A stretch of DNA of 64,000 bases from Pelodera strongyloides (Eukaryota > Nematoda > Chromadorea > Rhabditida > Rhabditidae). The notes below the pieces were generated by a model. It was not told the origin of the DNA. It saw nothing but the letters and a program-made list of their open reading frames with translations, and made no database searches. A program made the position numbers and the translations under genes. Position 1 is the stretch's first letter; each line of letters begins with the position of its first letter. Shown piece after piece: positions 25,775 through 36,722 of the stretch. The stretch covers positions 124,001 through 188,000 of the forward strand of contig JAANDG010000231.1 of NCBI GenBank assembly GCA_036852015.1. Direction: 5' to 3'.

Positions 25775-28700
25775 ATGCGAACATCGGTTGCACTACTAAT
25801 TTGTATTTCTGTAAAGTATGCGTCTGCCAAACTGCGTGTTGGTCATCTGCAGGTTTCATCAATTGAAGAAAGAGTACTCGGCGTTTGCGCAAATCAGACA
25901 GTATTCGAGTACGTGTTTAAAACGTATTTAGCATTGGACTATCTTGTGTGGAAAAGTACAAATATGTATGCAGAGAAAAAACATGATTTTTTTTGTATGA
26001 CCACATAAAAAATTGACCGCTTTGTATAGTTGAAGGTCGAAAGTTGAAGTTCCAGCCTAATTCCGATATCTTAAGTTTATTCACACTCCCGGCGTGCGAT
26101 AAGTACAATGGACTCGAGGCAATGGCTGCCTTTCACTTCACTCACAATGTAGACTATGTTATAGGAACTGACTGCATATCAGGTCTGTTGCTCATAAAGT
26201 AATTCATACATGAAGGGGGTCTATACTGAAACCACAAAACAATAATATGCGACCTCTCTTCAGAGGCAGCAACAATTTCGCGGTTAGCGTATCGTTGGCA
26301 GATGCCATTCTTCACTACAACCCAATTGTCCCCATTGGAGCGAGAAAAGAGCACTATTGTAATGAAGCCCTACTCAGACTTTAGTATTGCTGCTACCATC
26401 GAAGCAATTGCTCACTTCGTAAAGTGGCGACAGGTAATTTTCTTCCGTTGTGCTGACATTCTATGTGAAGTTTATCGTTTTAATTTTGTTCGCATAACTA
26501 TTTCAGGTCGCTATTGTCCACACCCCCGAACAACTCCCTCGCGCACTTGAAATCGGCAATTATTTCAAAAACTCAACCATAAATATAATCCTGGTCGTGG
26601 ACACAACTTCGTCCGACTGTGTGGATAGTTTACTGAAACAGGCCAGAGGTAGGTGAAACGGTACAACAATGCTTTAACATTTGACTTTTAACATTTATTA
26701 GCAGAAGCACTGAAGCACACATAGATGGAGGCATTATATACAACACATATTAGCAAACGCAATGATAAGCATTGGCATTGCTAATTACTCTTCGCTGTAG
26801 TAAAAGTGGGTATTTCAAAGAATAAGGAGAACACTCATTGGCTGAGCAAAAGTACTACAACTTTACTTTTTGATCATTTTATCATATACATCATTATCAG
26901 TTTTCCTAGATTCTCTTGACTCTGTTTTTATCAAAAACAAAGATTACTGTCATTTTGTTGCGGATCTAAACAACCAATGTCTATTCGTTCTCAACTTCAG
27001 CTTGTGTTTTCCTTGGTCCAGTGGATGGATTTCTCGATTTTGTCAAACTTCTGTCTAATTCGACAACGAGGCCGGACGAATTTTCCTTCTTTGTATTTGT
27101 TCAAAATTCGATGTCTCCGCGAGTATTTTATGAAAGAACTGCATCAACACTTATGGAAACGGACAGTCGCAGAAATCGCAAACTCATCAGATCAATTTAC
27201 TTTGTGAGCATGCATCGATTACCTTCTTTTAGCCAATTATTTTTGAGGTCCACATAAAAGTGGAAGGCCTGGTTTTCCGGGCTCGAAAAGTTAGTAACGT
27301 TCCGAATGATACTATGAATTGTACAGATGACTGATCGCAATTTCTCCAGGTACAAACACCACAATCAGCACGCAAGGAAAGTGAACAATTCGCATTTGAT
27401 CATGACTTTCAGGTGGTTTTATTTTGAGTTTTTGTTATGTTTCTTGCTTTACTTGGTGGCTAACGGTGATGTAATGAGAGTTCATTCTAGTTGTCAGCAG
27501 AATTTTCGGAAGTGTTGGCTTTATGTGATGCTCTTCAACTTATCGAGAAAGTTGTTACGAAAAGACAGTGGAATGAATCTCGCACGGCCGTACTCAAAAA
27601 GATGAAAGGACAATCTCTAAGCGGTTTGAAATGCTTGCTCATATACATTTATATGTTGTTGCAACATTATTTATTTTAATTGACGACAAAAGAACGCTTA
27701 GAATCTATGGTCAATACGGTGGTTCAGGATATTCCGGGGAAACCTACATTTCCCCCGATGGAGAATGTTTATCCGCCTACGAAATTCATTGGTTTTCTTC
27801 ACAAACGGACACAACTGCTGTCTTTATGAAGCCACAAAAGCGAACGTGCAATAGTGAAGGATTCTGCTCTCATATGGTGAATGATCATATCAAGCAATGT
27901 GGAAAGAACACATCGTACCTTGCTTTTTAAATCGGCCTTTTAACGCTTTGCCCAGTGCGTAAGTGTTTCTATTTGTGTTTGAGTTATAACGATTTTTTTT
28001 ATACGCACTTTGTTCCACGTTGTTTCTCTCCAGAAATTTCTTTCCCACCCACGCACCGTCACTTGGAGGGCGTCAATTCCGCCTGATCTTCCCGTCTGTG
28101 ATTTCGATGGAAGTAACTGCTCTGGTGATCATATATTCATGTCTGCTCTCGTTGTAGTCGCTGTTCTCTCGTTCCCGCTCTCCCTGGCCTGGTACTTGCA
28201 AAGGTAAATTATTCGTTAGTTCATCATGTATTACGAATATTAGATGCTAAACCTTATTGAACATACATGTGAAAACTGTCTAGCGAATTGTTAAATGAAA
28301 ATTTTTCTTGATACAAGTTTAGAAAGGAGCACCGTTTGCAAAAGATGCCGTGGCGAATCCCATTTGAAACAATCAGCTTTCAAGAGGACGAAGTGGTATC
28401 GGTGAGGGGGAATTTTGACAACGTTATTAATGATTATTGAATCCATTGTTTCTTCTATATTTGATCTTTTACTAGTGATCTACGTATTATTGCAGCCGAG
28501 TGAGGGTACGGAGGGAACTACAACAAATCGACGGATTTCTGAGGCGACATCAACTTATTCAATGTTCACTCCCATACTAGGCGATGTTTGTGGCACAGCT
28601 CGAGTACTCAATCAAAAGGTTAGTGCTTGGAAATAAACTCTTGTGTGATCTGCGGACGACCAGTTGCTGCAATGCTCTTCATAAAGCTAAGCCTTTCAGG

Positions 28701-31700
28701 TCAGACTTCAGTGCTTCACACAACGAAGACCCATTTTATTTACGCGCAAGGAAATGGAACTATTGAACACAGTGGGTTATTATCTTTTTCGTCTAGCTTT
28801 GATTTTCTTAGACAACTAACTACAAACTCCAAAAAATTTGATGTTTAGCAGTAATTTGAATTGTGAGGATACCACATTTATACTATTGTGTGCATGATTT
28901 ACTATTTTATATCTACGAACAAACGCATCCAAATTTGAATCGACTGCTCGGAATCGCTTTCAATCAAGGACAATATGCATATGTGATGTGGAGTTATTGT
29001 TCGCGGCATAGTCTGGAAGATCTTTTCTTTTTCAAAGAACAAAAATTCGGAAGGAACTTTCTCGCCTCTTTTCTCAGACATATTGTGAAGGTACTTCTTA
29101 TGGCTTGATTTCATTATCACGCCATATATTAAAAAAAAAAAATTTCTTTCACGTGCTGTACTAATTTCATTAAAATTTTCAAATATAAGTGGCTGCCGTT
29201 TTTTTGTAAGCTATTAAAATGAAGGTGAAATAAATAGCTAGGCAAATTTACACACAAAATTACGCGCGATAAAGTATTTTTTTCGAATGGTGTGTTGTCC
29301 GGTTTGTAGATTGCGATGCAAGTTTAGAAACCGTGTTTAGGGTCTTCAATACTTACACAACAGCTCGATCAAATTTCATGGAGCGTTATTTATGTCCAAT
29401 TGTGTTGTGGATGCGTACTGGGTTGTCAAACTCACCGATTTTGGCATTCGACCAATGATCAGAGAAAGGGTATTCCTCAGAGTAAATTTAAAAGCTCCGA
29501 ATTCACATTTGTTTAACGTTGCCTAATTTACTGAATATCATTCTCTTTCAGGTGAAACAAAAAGAACTATGTGACGAACCATTTAACGTCGACGAGCTTC
29601 CTTTGAGTTGGTTTTATTGTCTTGCAGGGACGCACATTAAAGGGATCGGTTCACCTGAAATTGTGTCTGTTTTTTTTGTTTCTTTATTTTCTATATGGGA
29701 TAATACAAATTTGAAATGCAAAAAGTAGTGTTTTATTTCAATACTCACGAAGAAATTGGGTGATAAAGTGATAGATTGATCAGTCCCGAATGCAAAAAGG
29801 GTAATTATCCTGCTTTGTTTGTATAGGACAATTACCCTTTTTGCACTCCGGACCGATTAATCCACCACTTTATCACCTAAAAACTTCGTGAGTATTCAAA
29901 TAGAACACTACTTTTTGTATTCCAAATTTTTATTATCCCTTATAGAAAATAAAGAAACAAAAAAAAAACAGACACAATTTCAGGTGAAACGATTCCTTTA
30001 AAAGAAAGAGAATGATTTTTGCCAGTTAAATTCTGCTGCAAAACAAAAAAAATGAACAAACTTCAGAGTTTCTTCAACTCGCCCCAGAATTGCTTCACGA
30101 GTTGAAGGAGACTAGGGAACGACCTCTCGGTTCTGTACATGGGGACATCTATCAGATGGGAATGCTGATCTATCAGATACTATTCCACGAAATTCCGTTC
30201 AGTGAAAGAAGGGAGACACCACAGGGTAATTTTTCACAGCTTACAAATGATTGTTCTCTTTTTAAAAGAGGCTAGTCAATGACTTGCATATGTGTTCCAG
30301 AAAAATTTTGGGTGCGACTCGGTTTCTCGACCGTTTAACAATATGTACTGCTAAATATGTACATGAGAAAGCACAAGCACCTAGCAGTTAGTAGCACTGT
30401 CATATTGCAGAGCTGTTGTGCCTCATACAAGAAGTCACTACGTCGGCCGATCCAATACTCCCAAAAGTGCCACAAACGGGACATTATACCACACGTCTCC
30501 TTTCAATAATGCAGCAATGTTGGCAACACCGTCCTACCACTCGCCCCACTCTCCCAAAAATATTCGAAGCCATCATCAGGGAATTCGGAGCTGAGTAAGT
30601 TTTCGTAAACATGGTAAGACAGTTTCAAGACAGCTATGTTTCAAGGCATTCTGACTTGAAATCACAGAATCATTGCTAAAATTATATAATCTTCTTCAGA
30701 ACCAAGGGCACACTGATCGACTCAATGGTTGCAATGGTTGATGAATATTCACAACGTTTGGAAGAAATTGTGGAGACGAGAACGAGGGAAATTGAGGAAT
30801 TGAGTGCAAAGAGCGAGAGACTCTTATATCAGATCATGCCCAAGTAAGACTAATGTTATTGCTAATAAGTGATGCAAAAACTGTGATAGCATGCGCACGT
30901 TGACCCTTTGTATGTCATTCTACGCAATGTTTTTTTTTCAAAGGACAGTGGCTGATGAGCTGAGGGAAGGGAGAGCCGTGCGTCCGCAAATGCATTCGGC
31001 TGTGAGTTTTTCTTGATTTTAATATGAACCGACCCAACTATGCATAATGTATATAATAAAATAATCCATGAAAATGTTTATGTTTTAAACGCAAATAAAT
31101 TTTTCCCAGACATCAATGATTTTCTGCGATGTGTGTGATTTCACTGCTATCTGTGAGCAGTCGATTCCCATTCAAATCATAACAATGCTCAACGCTCTTT
31201 ACTCGGAATTTGATGCGATCCTGACTGGATTTCATGCATTTAAGGTAAATACAGGCGATATATGAAGGAAAAGTCTTAATGTAACTCTAATTCATAAACA
31301 TTAATGGATTTGCTATCGTGTTTAGATCGAGAACGTTGGAGATGCATATCTCGCAGTCTCAGGTATACCTCCACTACCGGACAATCAACATCTAGCGGAG
31401 GTTTGCAGAATCGCCATTAGATTTCAACATGTGGGTGTTTTTGTGTGGATTGGATATTGGATTTGGGATATTGGATATTGGATATTGTGTGGATATTGGG
31501 CAGCTTCTTTTAGATTATGGTTAGGTTCATGGTCAACAAATCTGGTTCAAATAGAAAAGTGCTTAGAAAAATGTTCAATCCCTTTGGCTGGATAGCGGAG
31601 GTGGCCAGCATAGCTTTGCGTTATGTGTATTCTTTTAGTTCGTCAAAAACAAATACGTTCTTCCACATCGTCCAGAATATAAACTCCAAATCAAGGTGAG

Positions 31701-32432
31701 AGCCTTTAGGATACTAATAATATGCATTTGGTTGCGAACTAAAAATTGGGGTTTTGGTCGAGCGGGTCGAACCCGCATCTTCGGCTATTCCGGTCAATGC
31801 GTTTACCATTATTTAATAATAATACGGGACTTATTGTTAATCCAGACTTCTAGTATAAATTAGAAGGTTGTAATTTATTCATAACTTGAGAACAGTAGAA
31901 TGATTTTTCTCTTATAGGTTGGCATTCACTCTGGGCCACTAGCCAGCGGCATTCTTGGAAGCTCAGCTCCAAGATTCTGTGTTTTCGGCGATACAGTTAA
32001 CATGGCCTCCCGTATGGCCAGCTCTTGCACACCTGGAAGAATTCAGGTATTTACATTATTTTTTTTGTATGCGAAGTAGTCTTAAATGCGCTCCTAATTT
32101 TACAATATATATATTTTTAAAGGTTGTTATTCTCTACTCGCATCCCTAACGTTCCATCCAATATTTCAAAAATAACAAAAAAAGAAGTAATTTGTTTATA
32201 TGACTGATTTCAGGTTAGTGAGCCAGCTGGACATATTATTCAGGACAAGCTTACCAATTTCAAATTGGAGGAGCGTGGAGTTATACAAATAAAGGTGAAA
32301 TATTTATATGCAAATACAACGAATGTTTGTAATGTTTCGATGTTGCTTTAAATTGAAAATGCTTTCATAATTGTCCCTTTATTTCAGGGAAAAGGAAATA
32401 TAACAACCTTCTTTCTCGTCGGCGAATCTTAA
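25775..32432 (+). CDS. Receptor-type guanylate cyclase (GCY family)
   Basis: About 26 exons give roughly 1,040 residues. Phase-checked exons include 26264-26433, 26507-26648, 27022-27203, 27233-27289, 27350-27412, 27491-27623, 27728-27876, 28034-28203, 28323-28395, 28496-28618, 28700-28771, 29341-29469, 29552-29606, 30067-30225, 30411-30594, 30700-30843, 30944-31001, 31110-31244, 31326-31430, 31639-31695, 31918-32046, 32214-32294 and 32388-32432. The junctions of exons 1-2 and the acceptor near 28868 are unsure. Order: signal peptide, extracellular ligand-binding domain, membrane helix (IFMSALVVVAVLSFPLSLAW), kinase-homology domain (LQYLHNSSIKFHG, LTDFGIRP, LAPELL), dimerisation coiled coil (about 30700-30843) and cyclase domain. 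Metal and base-recognition residues are present: FCDVCDFT, IENVGDAYLAVSG, RFCVFGDTVNMASRM. It should make cGMP from GTP. The HRD-type catalytic loop of the kinase part is absent, as expected for this pseudokinase. In worms such receptors mostly act in sensory neurons. Confidence 0.92.
29637..30001. mobile_element. TTAA-flanked inverted-repeat (hairpin) element in a cyclase intron
   Basis: Left arm 29637-29811 and right arm 29825-30001 are reverse complements over about 175 bases at roughly 90% identity by eye, around a 13-base loop (GCTTTGTTTGTAT). Both outer ends read TTAAAGG...CCTTTAA, so a TTAA target duplication is likely. The element has no coding capacity and looks like a non-autonomous MITE or foldback element. 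It lies in the intron between exons 29552-29606 and 30067-30225 of the guanylate cyclase and would form a long hairpin in the pre-mRNA. Confidence 0.8.
31449..31500. repeat. GGATATTG tandem repeat in a cyclase intron
   Basis: About six imperfect copies of GGATATTG/GGATTTGG-type units run head to tail in the intron after the exon 31326-31430. This is a simple low-complexity expansion with no coding role. Confidence 0.7.
31753..31806 (-). repeat. tRNA-like fragment in a cyclase intron
   Basis: On the minus strand the sequence reads GCGGGTTCGACCCGC, a perfect T-arm stem-loop, preceded by GCCGAAGAT and a D-arm-like GGTAAACGC. A complete acceptor stem is not present. It looks like a decayed tRNA or a tRNA-derived short interspersed element rather than a working tRNA. 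Confidence 0.35.
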
Positions 32433-32555
32433 CAAGGAAATCAAAACAATAAAATCAAAATATTTTTTATCAGCAACAATTTGGTTTTTGAATAAATGGG
32501 GTTTCAGTGAACACATTCATACAGCGCAAACGCAAAAAATACGTGCAAAATTTTT

Positions 32556-32637
32556 CGCAGCGAGCAGGATTCGAACCTACGCGGGCAGAGCCCAATTGAT
32601 TTCTAGTCAATCTCCTTAACCACTCGGACATCGCTGC
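32556..32637 (-). tRNA. tRNA-Ser (anticodon AGA)
   Basis: The minus strand folds as a class II tRNA of 82 bases. The acceptor stem is GCAGCGA paired with TCGCTGC, discriminator G. The D-arm contains GTCCGAGTGGTTAAGG. The anticodon stem-loop ATTGA-CTAGAAA-TCAAT gives anticodon AGA. A long variable arm follows, and the T-arm is GTAGGTTCGAATCCTGC. The A box and B box are intact, and a T-run lies about eight bases downstream. It reads serine codons UCU/UCC (A34 as inosine). It sits antisense in the 477-base gap between the guanylate cyclase and the collagen. Confidence 0.93.
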
Positions 32638-32908
32638 CATGGAAAGGCGGCTAAAAAATTTGGCTATGCATTTGCACTCCTCTTTCCAAGTAAAACGACC
32701 GTTGGGTTTCCTAATATTTGTAAACTTGCATGTGCATATGCATGCCTCCATGAACACAATTTTGATAAAGATCTCGTCAAGATGATCCGCGAGATGATCT
32801 GTTCCAAAATCATTGGTTCCTTTTATTAAACTAGAATTTAAAATCCTTTGTGTACATACCATCCGAATAGAAACATTCAAAGTGAACCAATTGTAAGGTT
32901 GCTGGACA

Positions 32909-35347
32909 ATGAAAGCCGTGCAGGCCTTATTGTGTGCAACATTTCTTAGTGGTTTCTCTCTCGTTTTCTTATTGCTGTTTGCAACCGCTATTCTGTCGAA
33001 CCTATTTGAACTGCAATTTAGCGTGACCGAAGAACTACGTGACTTTCAGGTAATGTTTTAATACAATGGTTTTTTTTTTAGTTTTTTTTTTAAGCCGTAG
33101 ACTTTATGAGACTGATTAATATTTAGAGAAGCTCGGATAGAGCTTGGATAGAACTGCTAAAGTTGGACCACACCAGACACCGTAGAGCAACGGACGGGTT
33201 CGTCTACACTTCAAGGATGTTGAAAACTCGTTTGTCTTTCTTTCCACTTACGAAAATATCATTCACACATCAAAATAATAAAATTCGGTGTCCTACGTAA
33301 ATTTGCACATTTGCTCATGAAAGGGTCAGGCCCATTTCAATATGCCCCGGTTTTTCATTCTTCCCTCACGAACATTGTCGAAAACTAAATATCCAAGTTT
33401 ATGACTTTACAAAATCGGATCAATAAATGCTGTGAGATTGCTATGACGGGCGGTTTTTCTCTGCAAATAGTTGGTAGTCACCGGGGATCGAACCAGGGAC
33501 ACTCGCGCTCACCCGCGCCAAAAGCTACCGCACAACCACTGCGCAATAGCGGTAATTGGTTGGTGATTGCAGAGAACAGCCGATAAGAGCCGGCTGGAAT
33601 TAGGACAACTAGCTGTTCGAAATTAGAAAATGCCCATGACTCGGAAAAAACACTCGAAAATGCTGGAAATCGATCTCTTCTTTCCATAAAAAAAACCGAA
33701 AAATTCAGTTGTTGACTCGTCTTTTCTCTACATTGCACTAATTTGTATGCGTTTTGTGTTTATTTTCGTTTACAGAAATTTTTGAACTATTTTTAAACAA
33801 AAAAACCCCCATACCGGGTGGTGAACATAGGGATCCGAAACAACTTTTTCCAGCAGCACCAGTTGCCTTGATTTCCCTAAATTCAGAGCGCCGCTCTAGG
33901 AATAGGATACATGGTGCCGTGGTGCATAAAAGAGGAAGGACAATTCTAACCGACTTCGACCGACTGCCCAAAAAGTGCCCTCGAGGACCACCAGGACCTG
34001 CAGGATTTGACGGAGTTGACGGACGTATGTATGATTTCACCGTAATTTTGAGATAAAACAGCGGTTTTCAGTCTCAAACCAATGGAAAATTGCAATATGG
34101 TTTCAGTACCTGGACTCAGCGGCATACCTGGGGTTCCTGGATTGAGCGGTATCGACGTAGCTCAAACGCAGCGAAAATGCATCCAATGTCCTGTTGGTGT
34201 ACCTGGTCCACATGGGCCTCCGGGACATCACGGAGTGGTTCGTTTCATTCAAACACCTACATCATGCCACATTCTACCAAACATTTAGTACATTGCTACG
34301 CAAACAGAGTAACTACATTATAGATAACAATATATTTCCAGCAAGGGCCTCCAGGATGGCCAGGAACTCCGGGAGCTCTCCGGGCAGGTCCCCAGGGACC
34401 ACCTGGTCACAAGGGAATGCCTGGTAGGATTTCCAAACGCATCTTTATATAGACACCTAATTGGTTGCATATCGCCCTTATTTTCATGTATTAGGGTGTA
34501 GAAAAGTTTACGAATCAATGTACAAGTACTGCATCAATTTTCCTGTTTGACTCCTATTTTTTGTTGATTAATCAACTGGAGCTTTATAGCAGTATTTTTC
34601 GTATGTTTCCGTTTCATATTATGCATGTTTTCTTTTTTCTTTTTCAGGAGTCCAAGGTCCTCCGGGCACACCGGGTACAGCTGGAAGGAACGCAACTCGA
34701 TGGATCTGTCCCAAAGGAGAGCCGGGAATAAAAGGTAAATCTATGGTGCAGGCAGTTTCTGGGCTGTTTGGTAAAAATTTGCTACACTTACAGTTATTTA
34801 GCTTGCCGAGCTTCACACATATAAAACCGTCATGTTACGCAAATACGAAAATGTAAATTTATTTATCGCTCTTCATCGATGTGAATTATCGGAAATTCTT
34901 CTCCCCACCGATGGGTTTGTGTGATGGAATACTGGGAGTTGGGACGTTTGACATAAAATATCCTTGGACTACTTGTTAAGGTCTCGAAGGCCCTAATGGT
35001 GAACCCGGTCAACCGGGTGCACCAGGATCTAAGGGACTGCCGGGAATGGTAGGAGTTCGTGGAAACATTGGACCAGCTGGTAACGATGGCCATTCAGGAC
35101 CCAAAGGAGTTGCTGGAAAACCAGGGTGGAAAGGTTGGTTATATGCCACCGATACTTTTTGTCAGCTATTACGAAAATGTTCTTGTTTATCGAATAAAGC
35201 AGCTATTGGCCTTCAGGAAAAGATCCTCTGTATTGTAATTGCCCGAAGCGATCAAAGGGACTGGTCGGGAATTTTACCATTTCTGCCACCGATGTTGCCT
35301 TGCCAAAAGGAGTTCATTATCCAACAGACCTCGGTTATGACGTTTAA
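32909..35347 (+). CDS. Cuticle-type collagen
   Basis: Eight exons join to 316 residues: 32909-33049, 33127-33181, 33854-34024, 34107-34237, 34342-34423, 34648-34734, 34981-35133, 35217-35347. The acceptor of exon 3 could also be at 33776 or 33857. The N-terminus has a hydrophobic anchor or signal helix (FSLVFLLLFATAILSNLF) followed by an aromatic region (RAWIELLKLDHTRH) and a basic stretch with an RxxR site (ERRSRNR). Short Gly-X-Y blocks alternate with cysteine breaks: KCPRGPPGPAG, KCIQCPVGVPG, WICPKGEPG, YCNCPKR. The C-terminal tail of about 30 residues ends YDV and an AATAAA overlaps the stop region (35346). Length and plan fit the nematode cuticle-collagen superfamily, but eight exons is many for that group. 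The product is expected in the secretory path and extracellular matrix. Confidence 0.87.
33473..33553 (-). repeat. tRNA-derived SINE or tRNA pseudogene
   Basis: On the minus strand an A-box-like TTGCGCAGTGG and a B-box-like GGTTCGATCCC are spaced as in a tRNA, but the acceptor ends (ACCGCTA and TGACTAC) do not pair and the T-stem has a mismatch. It lies in the third-exon-flanking intron of the collagen gene. This points to a degenerate tRNA copy or a short interspersed element head. Confidence 0.45.
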
Positions 35348-35692
35348 TAAATATTTTATGTATTTTCGTTCCATTTAATGCATTTTATGTTCAACAAACA
35401 GTAAAGGGGTGTGACACATTGCTTCCGGCTGCCATTGCAGTAACAATAAAGCGTTTTTTTAATAATTTATTACACAAGATGTACACAAAAAAGGAAACAC
35501 ATGAAGATTTATAAAATAGAGCTGGGGGAGATACTAAAGTCCGAAGAAGTGTCAGTTTCTATTACTTGGAAGATTTACCGCTCTTGTTTCTGCTTCCTTA
35601 CCAGCTGTAACTTACCCTTTGATATTTCTCGATTCATATTCCGCCAACTTTCACGAAACATTCTTTCCTCACCCTTTTAATTTGTTCGCGCT

Positions 35693-35965
35693 CGCTCTCT
35701 CTCTCTCTCTCTCTTTCTTATATCTCTCTCTCTAGGGATCTCTAGAGCTAGATCTCTCTTCTTCTCTTCTTTCTCTTTCTCTTCTCTTTCTCTTTCTCTT
35801 TCTTTCTATTTCTCTTCTCTTTCTCTTTCTCTTTCTCTTTTTCTTTTTCTTTTTCTTTCTCTTTCTCTTTCTCTCTCTCTTTCTCTTTGTCTATCTCTCT
35901 TTGTCTATCTCTTTCCCTATCTCTCTTTCTCTATCTCTCTTTCTCTATATCTCTCTCTTCATATT
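35693..35965. repeat. CT-rich polypyrimidine tract (about 270 bases)
   Basis: Almost pure C/T on the plus strand, built from TC dinucleotides and TCTTTC/TCTTTTTC units, broken briefly near 35738-35750. It is a simple microsatellite/minisatellite of the kind able to adopt triplex structure. It lies about 350 bases after the collagen stop. Confidence 0.9.
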
Positions 35966-36611
35966 ATGCCATTACTGTCCGCTGCTCTAGCTCTATCTCT
36001 CTCAAACTGTCGCCGGCCCTCCAATTCACTTACAAAATGGGAGTCATAATATGGCTGGAGAATAAATCATGTGAATGACCTGTCTCATGTACATCATCAT
36101 TTTGCTCTCTGCTTTTGTGTCTGCATCAAACAGCTGATGCGCAAACTATATTGATTTTCATTGATGTCTGCACGTGTTGAAAACTTTCGCTGAGAAACAA
36201 TTTGAAAACACCAGAGAACTCTTTCACAGTTTTCATGGTGACACATGTATATATTGCAAAATGTTTGCCCTTTAAGAATGTTTTGTAGATTAATGACCGG
36301 TGTCGTTTGATATAATGAAACTTTTAACCACTAACAACGTATCAACTATCACTGACAGTCACGTCACATAGTTTGGCGCTCGTTTTTATAGAATAAGCAA
36401 TTGGTGTCTGACTTTTGGATTCATGAAAGCATCGTATAGTGTTGTGAAGACTCACTTTCTTTCTTAAAAGGCGCATTTCTACTGAATTAATTAGCGTTTC
36501 CCACCTTCGCAAGGAATAACTGGCATAGAAAATAGTGCAGAAATGTAGTTGTTTGCTCTCATTTTATTATAACAATAAGACCAAAAAAGAAGGCCATGTT
36601 GGTAGGACACA

Positions 36612-36722
36612 AGAGAGAGAGAGAGAGAGAGAGTTAGAGAAAGAAAGAGAAAGAAAGAAAGAAAGAGAGAGAAACCTTTCGAAGATCGAGAAAGAGGTAG
36701 AGAGAATTAGAGAGAGAGACCA
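36612..36722. repeat. GA-rich polypurine tract (about 110 bases)
   Basis: Runs of GAGAGA and GAAAGAAAGA units on the plus strand, complementary in type to the CT-rich tract 650 bases upstream. Confidence 0.9.

Noticed and set aside
25775..32432. Active kinase domain in the cyclase receptor
   Set aside because: The catalytic loop lacks the HRD aspartate (reads FHGALFMSN). It is the regulatory pseudokinase typical of this family.
32470..32880. 136-codon minus-strand open frame
   Set aside because: It reads through the tRNA-Ser gene; the stretch MSEWLRRLTRNQLGSARVG is the translation of that tRNA.
32433..32908. Cyclase and collagen as one operon
   Set aside because: The gap is longer than usual for worm operons, a tRNA lies in it, and the two functions are unrelated. 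No SL2-type evidence can be seen in DNA.
33321..33350. AAAGGGTCAGGCCCAT as a third end of the TTAA element family
   Set aside because: It resembles the 50013 terminus over only some 15 bases, has no TTAA and no opposite end nearby.
33738..34056. 100-codon open frames on both strands
   Set aside because: The plus-strand frame is mostly the real collagen exon 3; the minus-strand one is its shadow.
35887..36078. Leu/Ser-rich open frame
   Set aside because: It is a translation of the CT simple repeat.
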